A stretch of DNA of 49,845 nt from an uncultured Roseburia sp. (GTDB taxonomy: Bacteria; Bacillota; Clostridia; Lachnospirales; Lachnospiraceae): the NCBI GenBank assembly GCA_947062675.1, contig CAMSQM010000020.1, forward strand, positions 1-49,845, given 5' to 3'. The translations under genes were made by a program, and so were the position numbers. The notes under the pieces are model-generated. The model had not been told where the DNA came from, did no database searches, and saw nothing but the letters and a program-made list of their open reading frames with translations. Every line of letters starts with the position of its first letter. Positions within the stretch are counted from its first letter, which is position 1. Below are positions 7,457 to 14,443 of the stretch, piece after piece.

Positions 7457-8056
7457 ATGAATACAAATATTATAGGCGAAAAAGATGGGTTTTTGATACG
7501 GCTGGCTAAAACAGAGGATGTGACGAATTACTATGAACAGAATTTTTGCCCGTTAGACAGGGAAGTGGCACGGCTGACAGGCTGTAAGGAAGAGTTTACG
7601 AGAGAAGAAGTAACTTCCTTTTTTCTGAAATCCCTTGAAGAAGATGACAGATACTTCTTTTTAATTATAGCACCGGATGGGAAAATTATCGGCGAAACCG
7701 TGATCAACGAAATTGACCGGGATTTGCGCTGTGCCAATTTCCGGATTGGTCTTTACCACATGGCAGAGCGTGGAAAAGGGACAGGAACCTGGGCGACGGA
7801 AGTAACCCGCGATTTTGCATTTGAAAAATTAAAATTACATCGTTTAGAGCTGGATGTGTATTCGTTTAATCCGAGAGCGGAAAAAGTATATTTAAAGGCT
7901 GGCTTTAAGCGGGAGGGTGTTCTCAGAGACGCTATTCTGGATGGCGGTAAGTATGCAGACGATATTCTGATGTCAATTTTAGAAGACGAATGGAGAACAT
8001 TAAAGGGACGGAACAAAAATTCCGGTTTGTCCGGACAGCCATCCCGGCAGGCATAA
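7457..8056 (+). CDS. GNAT acetyltransferase (RimJ/RimL type)
   Basis: 199 residues. Acetyl-CoA-binding loop AERGKGTGTWA followed by the long helix, then LHRLELDVYSFNPRAEKVYLKAGFKREG, the C-terminal motif of ribosomal-protein/aminoglycoside-type acetyltransferases. Likely acetylates an amine of a protein or small molecule; substrate unknown. Start supported by GAAAGG about 9 nt upstream. The last ~15 residues are low-complexity and basic. Distinct in sequence from the acetyltransferase at 581-1111. Confidence 0.9.
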   Translation: MNTNIIGEKDGFLIRLAKTEDVTNYYEQNFCPLDREVARLTGCKEEFTREEVTSFFLKSLEEDDRYFFLIIAPDGKIIGETVINEIDRDLRCANFRIGLYHMAERGKGTGTWATEVTRDFAFEKLKLHRLELDVYSFNPRAEKVYLKAGFKREGVLRDAILDGGKYADDILMSILEDEWRTLKGRNKNSGLSGQPSRQA

Positions 8057-8106
8057 CCGGATTAGAAACACAGGGTCAGATTGCCGTTGTACCTGAATGT
8101 TAATAT

Positions 8107-8136
8107 CTGTTGCTTGCGGCAACGGGCAGTTTTTCA
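8107..8136 (+). terminator. Weak terminator-like hairpin
   Basis: CTGTTGC (8107-8113) pairs with GCAACGG (8119-8125, one wobble), followed after GCAG by TTTTT (8131-8135). Confidence 0.4.
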
Positions 8137-8177
8137 TATAATTCTGGCAAATACCAAAAGAAAGGAGGCCATCCCTG

Positions 8178-8687
8178 ATGCTAAGCGAAAATATTAAAGC
8201 AGTCAGAAAGTCAAAAGGACTTTCGCAGCAGGAACTTGCTATCAGGCTGAATGTAGTGCGGCAGACAATTTCCAAGTGGGAGCAGGGACTGTCAGTTCCG
8301 GATTCTGATATGCTGATTTCCATGTCGGAAGCGCTTGAAACACCTGTAAGCACATTGCTCGGAGAAACTGTTATTGAAACGGAGGCTGATAACTTAAAAG
8401 CGATTTCTGAAAAACTGGAGGTTATAAATCTGCAGCTGGCACAGAGAAAAAACGCAGAAAGAAAAATTCTTCGAGGGCTGTGTATCTCATTGTGTGTCGT
8501 TATAACAGCAGTTTTCGTGATCTTATTTGTATTAAACAGCCCTTATCTGGGCTGGGATTTCAGTGATCCTGAAACCGCGGTTGCCGGAACTGTATTTCAC
8601 GGATTTGAGTGGCTGTTTATCAGACTGGCGCCGGTTATCCTTTTGGGGGCGATAACCGGAATTTTCCTCACGCGCAGGAAAATGTAA
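8178..8687 (+). CDS. XRE-family regulator with C-terminal membrane anchor
   Basis: 169 residues. Residues 1-65 form a lambda-repressor-like helix-turn-helix (LSQQELAIRLNVVRQTISKWEQGLSVPDSD). A charged linker leads to two predicted membrane helices at about 98-115 and 137-160, so DNA binding would be tethered to the membrane. Such one-component regulators are frequent beside ABC exporters in Firmicutes, and a GntR/ABC operon follows immediately, which hints at a shared stress or antibiotic response. Start preceded by AAAGGAGG. The signal it senses is unknown. Confidence 0.88.
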   Translation: MLSENIKAVRKSKGLSQQELAIRLNVVRQTISKWEQGLSVPDSDMLISMSEALETPVSTLLGETVIETEADNLKAISEKLEVINLQLAQRKNAERKILRGLCISLCVVITAVFVILFVLNSPYLGWDFSDPETAVAGTVFHGFEWLFIRLAPVILLGAITGIFLTRRKM

Positions 8688-8753
8688 AGCCGCTCCGGAT
8701 ATGAAAAAATATTCACCGGATAATGATTTTTTTCCGGAATCGCACTATTTCTA

Positions 8754-8782
8754 TTGACAATTAAGATAAACTGTTTTATGGT
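8754..8782 (+). promoter_or_regulatory. Promoter of the GntR/ABC operon
   Basis: TTGACA (8754-8759), 17 nt, TATGGT (8777-8782). Because the promoter lies at 8754-8782, an in-frame upstream start there for the GntR protein can be excluded. Confidence 0.7.
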
Positions 8783-8828
8783 GTATTTGTTGATATATAA
8801 CAGTGCAATACGGAACGGCGGTGAAAAG

Positions 8829-9206
8829 TTGGAAATTATAGTGAGCAATAAGGCGGGACGGCCTTTGTATGAGCAGATTTCAACACAGATTAAAGCGGCG
8901 ATTATGAGCGGGGAATTAAAAACCGGAGAAGCGATTCCCTCTGTGCGGTCTCTGGCAAAATCTTTACATATCAGCATTCTGACTGTTCAGAAAGCATATT
9001 CCACGCTGCAGGAAGACGGTTTTATTGAAACAACGGCAGGAAAAGGGTGTTATGTATCGGCGCATAATCAGGATTTTTATTTAGAAGAGCAGCAGAAAAA
9101 GATTGAAGAAAAATTCGCTGAAGCAATTGAGATCGCCCGCTCTTCCGGCATTAAACCTGATAACCTGATAAACTTACTTGCACTTATGTATGAGGAGGAT
9201 TCGTGA
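8829..9206 (+). CDS. GntR-family regulator (YtrA type)
   Basis: 125 residues starting at TTG 8829, with GGCGGTG at 8816-8823 as ribosome binding site. The N-terminal winged helix is typical GntR: RPLYEQISTQIKAAIMSGEL, then IPSVRSLAKSLHISILTVQKAYSTLQEDGFI. The effector part is only a short helical tail, as in the YtrA subgroup, whose members repress adjacent ABC transporters and respond to cell-envelope antibiotics. Its stop overlaps the next start (TGATG), so it is translationally coupled to the ABC ATPase; autorepression of the operon is the likely role. Confidence 0.9.
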   Translation: MEIIVSNKAGRPLYEQISTQIKAAIMSGELKTGEAIPSVRSLAKSLHISILTVQKAYSTLQEDGFIETTAGKGCYVSAHNQDFYLEEQQKKIEEKFAEAIEIARSSGIKPDNLINLLALMYEEDS

Positions 9207-10069
9207 TGAGTGGAAATGCACTGACCGTATCGGGATTGACGAAAAAGTACGAGGCATTTACTTTGTCGGACATATCGTTTGAAGTGCCGAAGGGCACTAT
9301 CGCCGGACTAATCGGTGAAAATGGTGCGGGAAAAAGTACGACGCTAAATGCTGTTTTAGGACTGATACACAGGGATAAGGGTGAGATTTCGGTTTTAGGA
9401 AGTCCGGTTGAAGAATTACAGCCGGAGGTCAGGGAGAATATCGGAGTGGTTTTTGACGGAACTAATTTTTCGGAAGAACTTACGCCCGGGAAACTGAACA
9501 GGGTACTCAGGGGAATTTACTGCTCCTGGGATGAAGAATATTTCTTTGCACTGCTGAAAAAGCTGTCCCTGCCTGCAGCAAAGAAGATCAGATCTTTTTC
9601 AAAGGGCATGAAAGCAAAGCTCTCTATTGCGGTGGCTTTTGCGCATCATCCGGGACTTTTGATTTTGGATGAAGCAACAAGCGGGCTTGACCCTGTCGTG
9701 CGTGACGACATTCTGGATATGTTTCTCGATTTCGTGCAGGATGAAGAAAATTCCATTCTGGTATCATCCCACATTACAGGCGATCTGGAAAAAATAGCTG
9801 ATTATATTATCTTTATCCATGAAGGGCGGCTGATTTTTTCAAAGCCTAAAGATGAACTTCTTGAAAGCTATGGAATCGTCAAATGCGGAACGGCACAGTT
9901 TGAGATGATTGATAAACAGGAAATTATCGCCTGCCGGAAACTGGATTATGAATGGCAGGTTCTGGTTGCCGACAGAAACAGCGCCAGAAAGAAGTATCCG
10001 AAAGCCATGGTAATTCCGGCGTCAATTGATGAGATCATGTTATTATATGTAAAGGGGGAAAACCAGTGA
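9206..10069 (+). CDS. ABC transporter ATP-binding protein
   Basis: About 287 residues. Walker A GENGAGKST, ABC signature as a variant FSKGMKAKLS, Walker B LLILDEATSGLDP and the switch His in SSHITGD are all present, so it should hydrolyse ATP. It is of the YtrB/ABC-2 exporter type and pairs with the following permease. Start taken at ATG 9206, overlapping the GntR stop, with GAGGAGG upstream. The substrate is unknown; YtrA-linked relatives are tied to envelope stress. Confidence 0.92.
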   Translation: MSGNALTVSGLTKKYEAFTLSDISFEVPKGTIAGLIGENGAGKSTTLNAVLGLIHRDKGEISVLGSPVEELQPEVRENIGVVFDGTNFSEELTPGKLNRVLRGIYCSWDEEYFFALLKKLSLPAAKKIRSFSKGMKAKLSIAVAFAHHPGLLILDEATSGLDPVVRDDILDMFLDFVQDEENSILVSSHITGDLEKIADYIIFIHEGRLIFSKPKDELLESYGIVKCGTAQFEMIDKQEIIACRKLDYEWQVLVADRNSARKKYPKAMVIPASIDEIMLLYVKGENQ

Positions 10070-10704
10070 ACGGTCTTATTCGCAATAACTTTTACTCAAT
10101 GGAAAGCAATCTGAAGATATCATTCATTATGGCTGCGGGGCTGGCTTTTTCGCCGCTGATTATAAAAAACGCGGCCATCTATCCTGCGATTATTGCGGTA
10201 CAGGTCTTTTTATTTGTGGTAAACACGGGGACGGCGCTGCACGCTGATGAGGTGGCAAAATGGAATAAATTTGAGCTGACGCTTCCGGTTAAGCGCAATA
10301 CGATTATAGGGGCAAAGTATATAACATTTGCCGCCCTTATCCTTTGTGGCCTGTTTACAGGTCTCTGCACGGCCATTTGTATCAGTCTTACCGGTCGGAC
10401 ATGGAATTTTTTATCGATCCTCTGGGGATATGAGTACGGATTGGGACTGTCAGTCATTTCCGTTTCCCTGATGTACCCGGTTATTTTGAAAATTGGCACA
10501 GAAAAGAATGAACTGATCCTGCTGCTTTCCGCTTTTACCGCTGTCGGTCTTATGTGTCTGACTGCGGCAGCTCTGTCCCCGGTAACAGGGGAAATGAACC
10601 TGCAGCACCCTCTTGTGGGAGCGGTGATTGTTTCCATAGCTCTTTTGATGTTCCCTGTATCTTTTGTAATATCAGTGAATATTCATAAAAACAAAGAGTT
10701 TTGA
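10066..10704 (+). CDS. ABC-2-type permease
   Basis: 212 residues, about six hydrophobic segments, with a short N-terminal cytoplasmic stretch and a hydrophilic loop near residues 60-75 (HADEVAKWNKFELTLPVKRNTI) like that of the ABC2_membrane_5 permeases (the KWNKFELTLPVKR text is their usual signature). GTG start overlaps the ATPase stop by 4 nt, with AAGGGGG upstream. It forms the membrane half of the exporter; a dimer of this subunit would pair with two ATPase copies. Confidence 0.85.
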   Translation: MNGLIRNNFYSMESNLKISFIMAAGLAFSPLIIKNAAIYPAIIAVQVFLFVVNTGTALHADEVAKWNKFELTLPVKRNTIIGAKYITFAALILCGLFTGLCTAICISLTGRTWNFLSILWGYEYGLGLSVISVSLMYPVILKIGTEKNELILLLSAFTAVGLMCLTAAALSPVTGEMNLQHPLVGAVIVSIALLMFPVSFVISVNIHKNKEF

Positions 10705-10803
10705 AAACTGCTTCATAGAGAAACCGGTTTCATCGTGGGGAATGAAGTGCTATAATAAAGCCATCGGTAAGGCGAAATCTGCAGAGAAAAGGGAGAGGTC
10801 AGA

Positions 10804-11355
10804 ATGGATGTGAATACTGAAAAAGATAATGAGGAACTGGTTGGCGCCCTTGCAAAGGCCGCCGGCGCTGCATTTCTGTCTTTGAAAGAAACGTCAGAAG
10901 AACATTTTTATTTCTATTCATTTATATTTGACGAGGGTCTGCACCCGTATATTTCCGCATGGTCGTACGAGGCTCTGGAAAAATCAGTCGCGGAATCGCA
11001 GGTGCCGGATGATGAAAAAAGCTGGTGGAAATGGGACAGCACAGATTCTCCCTATGCGGCATACGGCTATGACGGTTTTTTTGGTGAAGTGAGCGAATTG
11101 CTGGACAAAAGAGCAGAAAAATTATCGGATGACGAACTATATGGGACAGAGTGGACCACACGGATTGCTTCCATGGAGGAGGCAATGAAAAGACTGGATG
11201 CTTCCGGCCTGTTTGGAACCGGTAAGGAACGTGAAGGCGTGGTAATCAATGTAGAACAGGCTCCGCCTGATGGCGACGGCTCGGAATATAACAGAGCGTT
11301 GCGGTTAAATCCGCCGTCTGCTCTGCTGTCTGAATATCTGGAAACATGTGAGTGA
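10804..11355 (+). CDS. DUF4303-like cytosolic protein
   Basis: 183 residues, soluble, acidic. The body (HFYFYSFIFDEGLHPYISAWS, then KSWWKWDSTDSPYA, then a helical C-terminal region with TTRIASMEEAMKRLD) resembles DUF4303, a family without a known biochemical role that often sits with polymorphic-toxin immunity or accessory genes. TATAAT at 10751 and GGGAGAGG before the start support a separate transcript. No neighbouring toxin is visible, so an immunity role is not supported here. Confidence 0.7.
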   Translation: MDVNTEKDNEELVGALAKAAGAAFLSLKETSEEHFYFYSFIFDEGLHPYISAWSYEALEKSVAESQVPDDEKSWWKWDSTDSPYAAYGYDGFFGEVSELLDKRAEKLSDDELYGTEWTTRIASMEEAMKRLDASGLFGTGKEREGVVINVEQAPPDGDGSEYNRALRLNPPSALLSEYLETCE

Positions 11356-11529
11356 CCGCAGGACTCTCTTATTCTGCGTGAAATATTACGGTTTTGCATG
11401 TGGAACGTAAATCTGCGAGAGATTGGGCGTAAACCCTGACGAAAGGTGTCAGGATATGTGTGTTATATTAAGTACCGTAACAGGAAAACCGGATATGAAT
11501 TGTTAACACACTGGAAAGAGGGTAAGAAA

Positions 11530-11811
11530 ATGAATGAAATGAATCAGAAATTTTGTCAGTGCTGCGGTATGCCCCTGGGAGATACGGATGAACTGTACGG
11601 CACAAATGCCGATGGCAGCAAAAATGAGGAATACTGCAGTTATTGTTTCGAAAACGGCAGGTTTTGTTTTAACGGTACGATGGAAGAAATGATCCGGATA
11701 TGCACACCGCATATGACCGCGGCGAACCCCGGTATGAGTGAAGAGGAAGCGCAAAAAATCATGTCTGAGTGGTTTCCGACACTGAAACGCTGGAAAAATG
11801 AAGCACTGTAA
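11530..11811 (+). CDS. Small zinc-ribbon protein
   Basis: 93 residues from ATG 11530 (AGAGGG upstream). The N terminus carries FCQCCGMPL and, ~25 residues later, EYCSYCFENG: two CxxC pairs that should bind one zinc ion, as in the putative zinc ribbon family found across Firmicutes. The C-terminal half is helical (MEEMIRICTPHM... MSEEEAQKIMSEWFPTLKRW). Function unknown; DNA or protein binding is possible. A perfect small hairpin (CCTGAC/GTCAGG, about 11437-11455) lies in the leader. Confidence 0.8.
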   Translation: MNEMNQKFCQCCGMPLGDTDELYGTNADGSKNEEYCSYCFENGRFCFNGTMEEMIRICTPHMTAANPGMSEEEAQKIMSEWFPTLKRWKNEAL

Positions 11812-11986
11812 GTATGATATAAGACAAAGGTGAAAAGCTGTTCCAAAATGCAGAAAAGGCTGTTGAAGAAAGGGGGGAGAGACGCTATAATAGCCACAGG
11901 CAATCCGGCCGCCTTTTCCGAAACCAGAACATACAGGAGTCAGGGCGGATACAGGTTGCGAAACTGTGAGACGGGGGGCTGTGGAT

Positions 11987-12400
11987 ATGTGGCTTTTATT
12001 TGCGATTTTATCTGCGCTTTTTGCAGCGCTTACTTCCATACTGGCCAAAATCGGTATAGAAGGTGTTAACTCTGATCTTGCCACGGCAATACGGACGGTG
12101 GTGGTAGTCGCCATGGCATGGGGAATGGTTTTTCTGACAAATGCACAGAAGGGCATTGCGGAAATTAGTAAGAAGAGCTGGATATTCCTGATTCTTTCCG
12201 GACTGGCGACCGGAGCGTCCTGGCTCTGCTATTACCGGGCACTGCAGACGGGAGAGGTATCCAAAGTTGTGCCGGTTGATAAGCTGAGCGTTGTGATAAC
12301 GCTTATTCTGGCATTTCTGATCCTTCATGAACAGTTTACCGTTAAGTCGCTGATCGGCTGTGTGCTGATCGGCGTGGGAACGCTGATTATGGTGTTATAA
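11987..12400 (+). CDS. Small EamA/DMT-family transporter
   Basis: 137 residues from ATG 11987 (GGGGGG upstream), four to five membrane helices and a single EamA domain: LLFAILSALFAALTSILAKIG, a middle helix ending WLCYYRALQTGE, and the LHEQFTVKSLIGCVLIGVG end. Full DMT transporters have two such domains, so this half-size protein probably works as a dimer. Relatives export metabolites such as amino acids or toxic cations; the substrate cannot be told from sequence. Confidence 0.85.
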   Translation: MWLLFAILSALFAALTSILAKIGIEGVNSDLATAIRTVVVVAMAWGMVFLTNAQKGIAEISKKSWIFLILSGLATGASWLCYYRALQTGEVSKVVPVDKLSVVITLILAFLILHEQFTVKSLIGCVLIGVGTLIMVL

Positions 12401-12426
12401 TTTTCCGGGCAGGTCCAGCCTGCAGG

Positions 12427-12461
12427 GCCCCGCTGGGCGGGGCATCCGGGAAACTTCCCGG
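12427..12461. terminator. Double GC-rich hairpin between convergent genes
   Basis: GCCCCGC/GCGGGGC (12427-12433, 12437-12443) and CCGGGAA/TTCCCGG (12446-12452, 12455-12461) stand side by side between the convergent EamA and DUF2871 genes. No T-run is present, so termination is a guess from position and strength. Confidence 0.45.
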
Positions 12462-12524
12462 CCGCAGGCGTCCGTTTTCAGGGGCGGGATGCGGCGCGGG
12501 GAGCGCTGCGGCAGCTGGAACGCT

Positions 12525-12935
12525 TTATCCGGCCCGCCGGCGGATTTTGAGCAGAAGCAGGATCATACAGACGCCTGTCAGAATATGACCGGTTCCGGCA
12601 ATGCCGGAAATGGAGGCATCCAGTGCCTTTGCGGGGGTGATTCCCTGTACCTGTACAAGGCCTCTCATAAGAAAGCCGGCTGCGGTGATATGGAGACCGG
12701 CCTGATAGGCGATCAGGATTTTTCCGGTATTCTGACCGGAGAAGGATAGCGACTTTTCGGCCAGCATCAGCAGGAGAAAGAAGACCATGCCCAGCAGAAA
12801 ATAGTGCGTGTGCAGGAGAGAGAGACTGGTCTTTCCTGAAAAGTGGCTGAATTTTGTGAATTCCCTGTAAAAAATGCCGGATATCATGGCGATGACGGCG
12901 TAGGCCAGGGACATATCTGCGTAGCGTTTTACCAT
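12525..12935 (-). CDS. DUF2871 membrane protein
   Basis: 136 residues with four membrane helices. Conserved text includes YREFTKFSHFSGKTSLSLLH with HTHYFLLGM, and a final SGIAGTGHILTGVCMILLLL; the repeated His residues in HTHY and GH are reminiscent of haem-binding membrane proteins, but this is unproven. Start at 12935 is set by GAGGAGG. It is the last gene of a three-gene operon with the unnamed membrane protein and TetR regulator, 17 bp after the former. Function unknown. Confidence 0.8.
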   Translation of the reverse strand: MVKRYADMSLAYAVIAMISGIFYREFTKFSHFSGKTSLSLLHTHYFLLGMVFFLLLMLAEKSLSFSGQNTGKILIAYQAGLHITAAGFLMRGLVQVQGITPAKALDASISGIAGTGHILTGVCMILLLLKIRRRAG

Positions 12936-12952
12936 TCTGATTTTCCTCCTCT

Positions 12953-13633
12953 TTATGCGGGTTTTAACTGTTCCTGCGGCTGCCGGTAAAGCTTCCATCC
13001 CATTATCACGATCCATACATAGGCCAGTGTCTTCGGAATCATCAGGGCGCCGACGGCGGGAAAGGTTCCGCTGAAAAGGACGACGGGCAGGTAGAATCCG
13101 AACGAGAGGGTCACGGCCAGGGGCATAAAACGGAATGTGCGGTCGCCCGCTTTTGCGGATTCCCTCGCAAAAATGATGATAACCAGGATTCCCATGATGG
13201 CGAACGGAATGTTGCGGAGGATTCCGGGCAGAAGCGGCTGGCGGTATACGGTCCACTGGTTCTGCGGGAGCAGGCAGAGGGCGATGCGCAGGATAGCCAG
13301 GACCCACATCGTTACGGTAAGGCGGGCGGAGTCTTTTATCTGATAGCGGTCCCGCCAGATATAATACAGAATCAGGTAAAAAATCGTCATTGTGATGGAA
13401 GTGATAAACTTTCCGATTCCCAGCGCGGCGGCGTTTGCCTCAGGCCCGGTGGTCCAGAGGGCATAGCAGCGCGGCACAAGATGAAAAGAATCCCCGGCGC
13501 CGAGCAGTGCGGCCATCAGCCCCGCCTTTCTTACGAGCGGGCTGGTTCCTTTTGCGAGCATGGTGAGCCCGGCTGTGAGTGCAAAGCAAAGATAGATTAC
13601 ATCAAAAACGGTTTCAGCGATTGCCTGTGTCAT
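12953..13633 (-). CDS. Seven-helix membrane protein of unknown function
   Basis: 226 residues with about seven hydrophobic segments and few charged residues between them. I recognise no named family; conserved-looking features are GDSFHLVPRC (His and Cys in a membrane-proximal loop) and IWRDRYQIKDSARL. It sits 40 bp after the TetR gene and 17 bp before DUF2871, so the three are one operon; the pair of membrane proteins likely act together. Start preceded by AAAGGAGAG. Confidence 0.75.
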   Translation of the reverse strand: MTQAIAETVFDVIYLCFALTAGLTMLAKGTSPLVRKAGLMAALLGAGDSFHLVPRCYALWTTGPEANAAALGIGKFITSITMTIFYLILYYIWRDRYQIKDSARLTVTMWVLAILRIALCLLPQNQWTVYRQPLLPGILRNIPFAIMGILVIIIFARESAKAGDRTFRFMPLAVTLSFGFYLPVVLFSGTFPAVGALMIPKTLAYVWIVIMGWKLYRQPQEQLKPA

Positions 13634-13673
13634 AAAAATCTCTCCTTTTCTTTCATTAATTCACATACATTTT

Positions 13674-14222
13674 TCAATAGAGGATGCGCCGGACGATCGT
13701 GAGAAAAAAAACGATGTCAGGCGATTGTGCCCTTAAGAGTGTCATCAGATTTATCATAATGAATCTGACAAACGCTTCTCTGGTGAAGGTATCGTCCCAG
13801 ATATCCTCACGTACATCCTCATCCTGTTCCAGACGCCGGAGCAGAGAGGCTTCCAGTGCGGTCTGCATGGACAGCATGCGGGCCTGCCCGGCTGTTTCCG
13901 CGCTGCTGAGACTGTTCATAAGTCTTCCGGCGGAGCGGAGGATGTGCTCTCTGAGAAAGTGGAAGATCTCTCCGAGCTGTTCACAGAAGGATCCGCCGGT
14001 GACGGCGGTTTCAAGCTCAGGCAGCGTCTTCTTCCAGTATTCTTCTGTCAGGGCGAGAAGAATTTCATTTTTGTCCGAGAAGTAGTTATACACGGTTCCG
14101 GTCGCCACGCCGGCTCTCTTTGCGAGAGAACGGATGTTTACGGCTTCGATTCCCTCTGTGTCTGCGAGAGCGCGGGCGGAGTCGAGCAGAGTGCCGCGCA
14201 GCGTGTCATCTTTTTTTCTCAT
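13674..14222 (-). CDS. TetR-family repressor of the membrane operon
   Basis: 182 residues. The N-terminal domain is a clear TetR helix-turn-helix (GIEAVNIRSLAKRAGVATGTVYNYFSDKNEIL). The C-terminal ligand-binding domain is helical and unrelated to named subfamilies I can identify. It heads an operon with two membrane proteins, and two GAACATGTTC palindromes flank its promoter, so it very likely represses its own operon. Start preceded by GGAGGAG. Confidence 0.92.
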   Translation of the reverse strand: MRKKDDTLRGTLLDSARALADTEGIEAVNIRSLAKRAGVATGTVYNYFSDKNEILLALTEEYWKKTLPELETAVTGGSFCEQLGEIFHFLREHILRSAGRLMNSLSSAETAGQARMLSMQTALEASLLRRLEQDEDVREDIWDDTFTREAFVRFIMINLMTLLRAQSPDIVFFLTIVRRILY

Positions 14223-14255
14223 TTATGGTCGCATCTCCTCCTGTTATTTGTTATT

Positions 14256-14267
14256 TGAACATGTTCA
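14256..14267. promoter_or_regulatory. TetR operator, downstream half-site pair
   Basis: TGAACATGTTCA, a 12-bp perfect palindrome just downstream of the -10 of the TetR promoter, near the expected transcription start. Confidence 0.7.
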
Positions 14268-14272
14268 TTTAT

Positions 14273-14301
14273 ATAATAACAGCTGAATTCTGCTTTGTCA
14301 A
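14273..14301 (-). promoter_or_regulatory. Promoter of the TetR/membrane operon
   Basis: Minus strand TTGACA (14301-14296), 17 nt, TATTAT (14278-14273). Flanked by two operators. Confidence 0.8.
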
Positions 14302-14303
14302 GC

Positions 14304-14325
14304 ATTAATGAACATGTTCATTAAT
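14304..14325. promoter_or_regulatory. TetR operator, 22-bp perfect palindrome
   Basis: GAACATGTTC (14310-14319) lies in the centre of a perfect 22-bp palindrome just upstream of the -35. Its centre is 53 bp from that of the other operator, about five helical turns, so two dimers would sit on the same DNA face. Confidence 0.75.
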
Positions 14326-14365
14326 ATTTTGAAGTGAGGTGATTGTGAAAAATCATAAAAAATCG

Positions 14366-14394
14366 TTGCTGAACGCGTGAAAATTTTTTATAAT
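14366..14394 (+). promoter_or_regulatory. Promoter of the REC-GGDEF-EAL gene
   Basis: TTGCTG (14366-14371), 17 nt, TATAAT (14389-14394), followed 50 bp later by the start codon. Confidence 0.6.
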
Positions 14395-14443
14395 GGTTGT
14401 AATAAGCTGCGTACAGATGCATTTTTATGGAGGAAGTTATCAT

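Noticed and set aside
11400-11460. Possible riboswitch upstream of the zinc-ribbon gene
   Set aside because: Only one small hairpin (CCTGAC/GTCAGG) is clear; no known aptamer core could be recognised.
12525-13307. Long 260-residue minus-strand frame covering DUF2871
   Set aside because: The upstream part overlaps the seven-helix protein in another frame; the real start is ATG 12935 with GAGGAGG.
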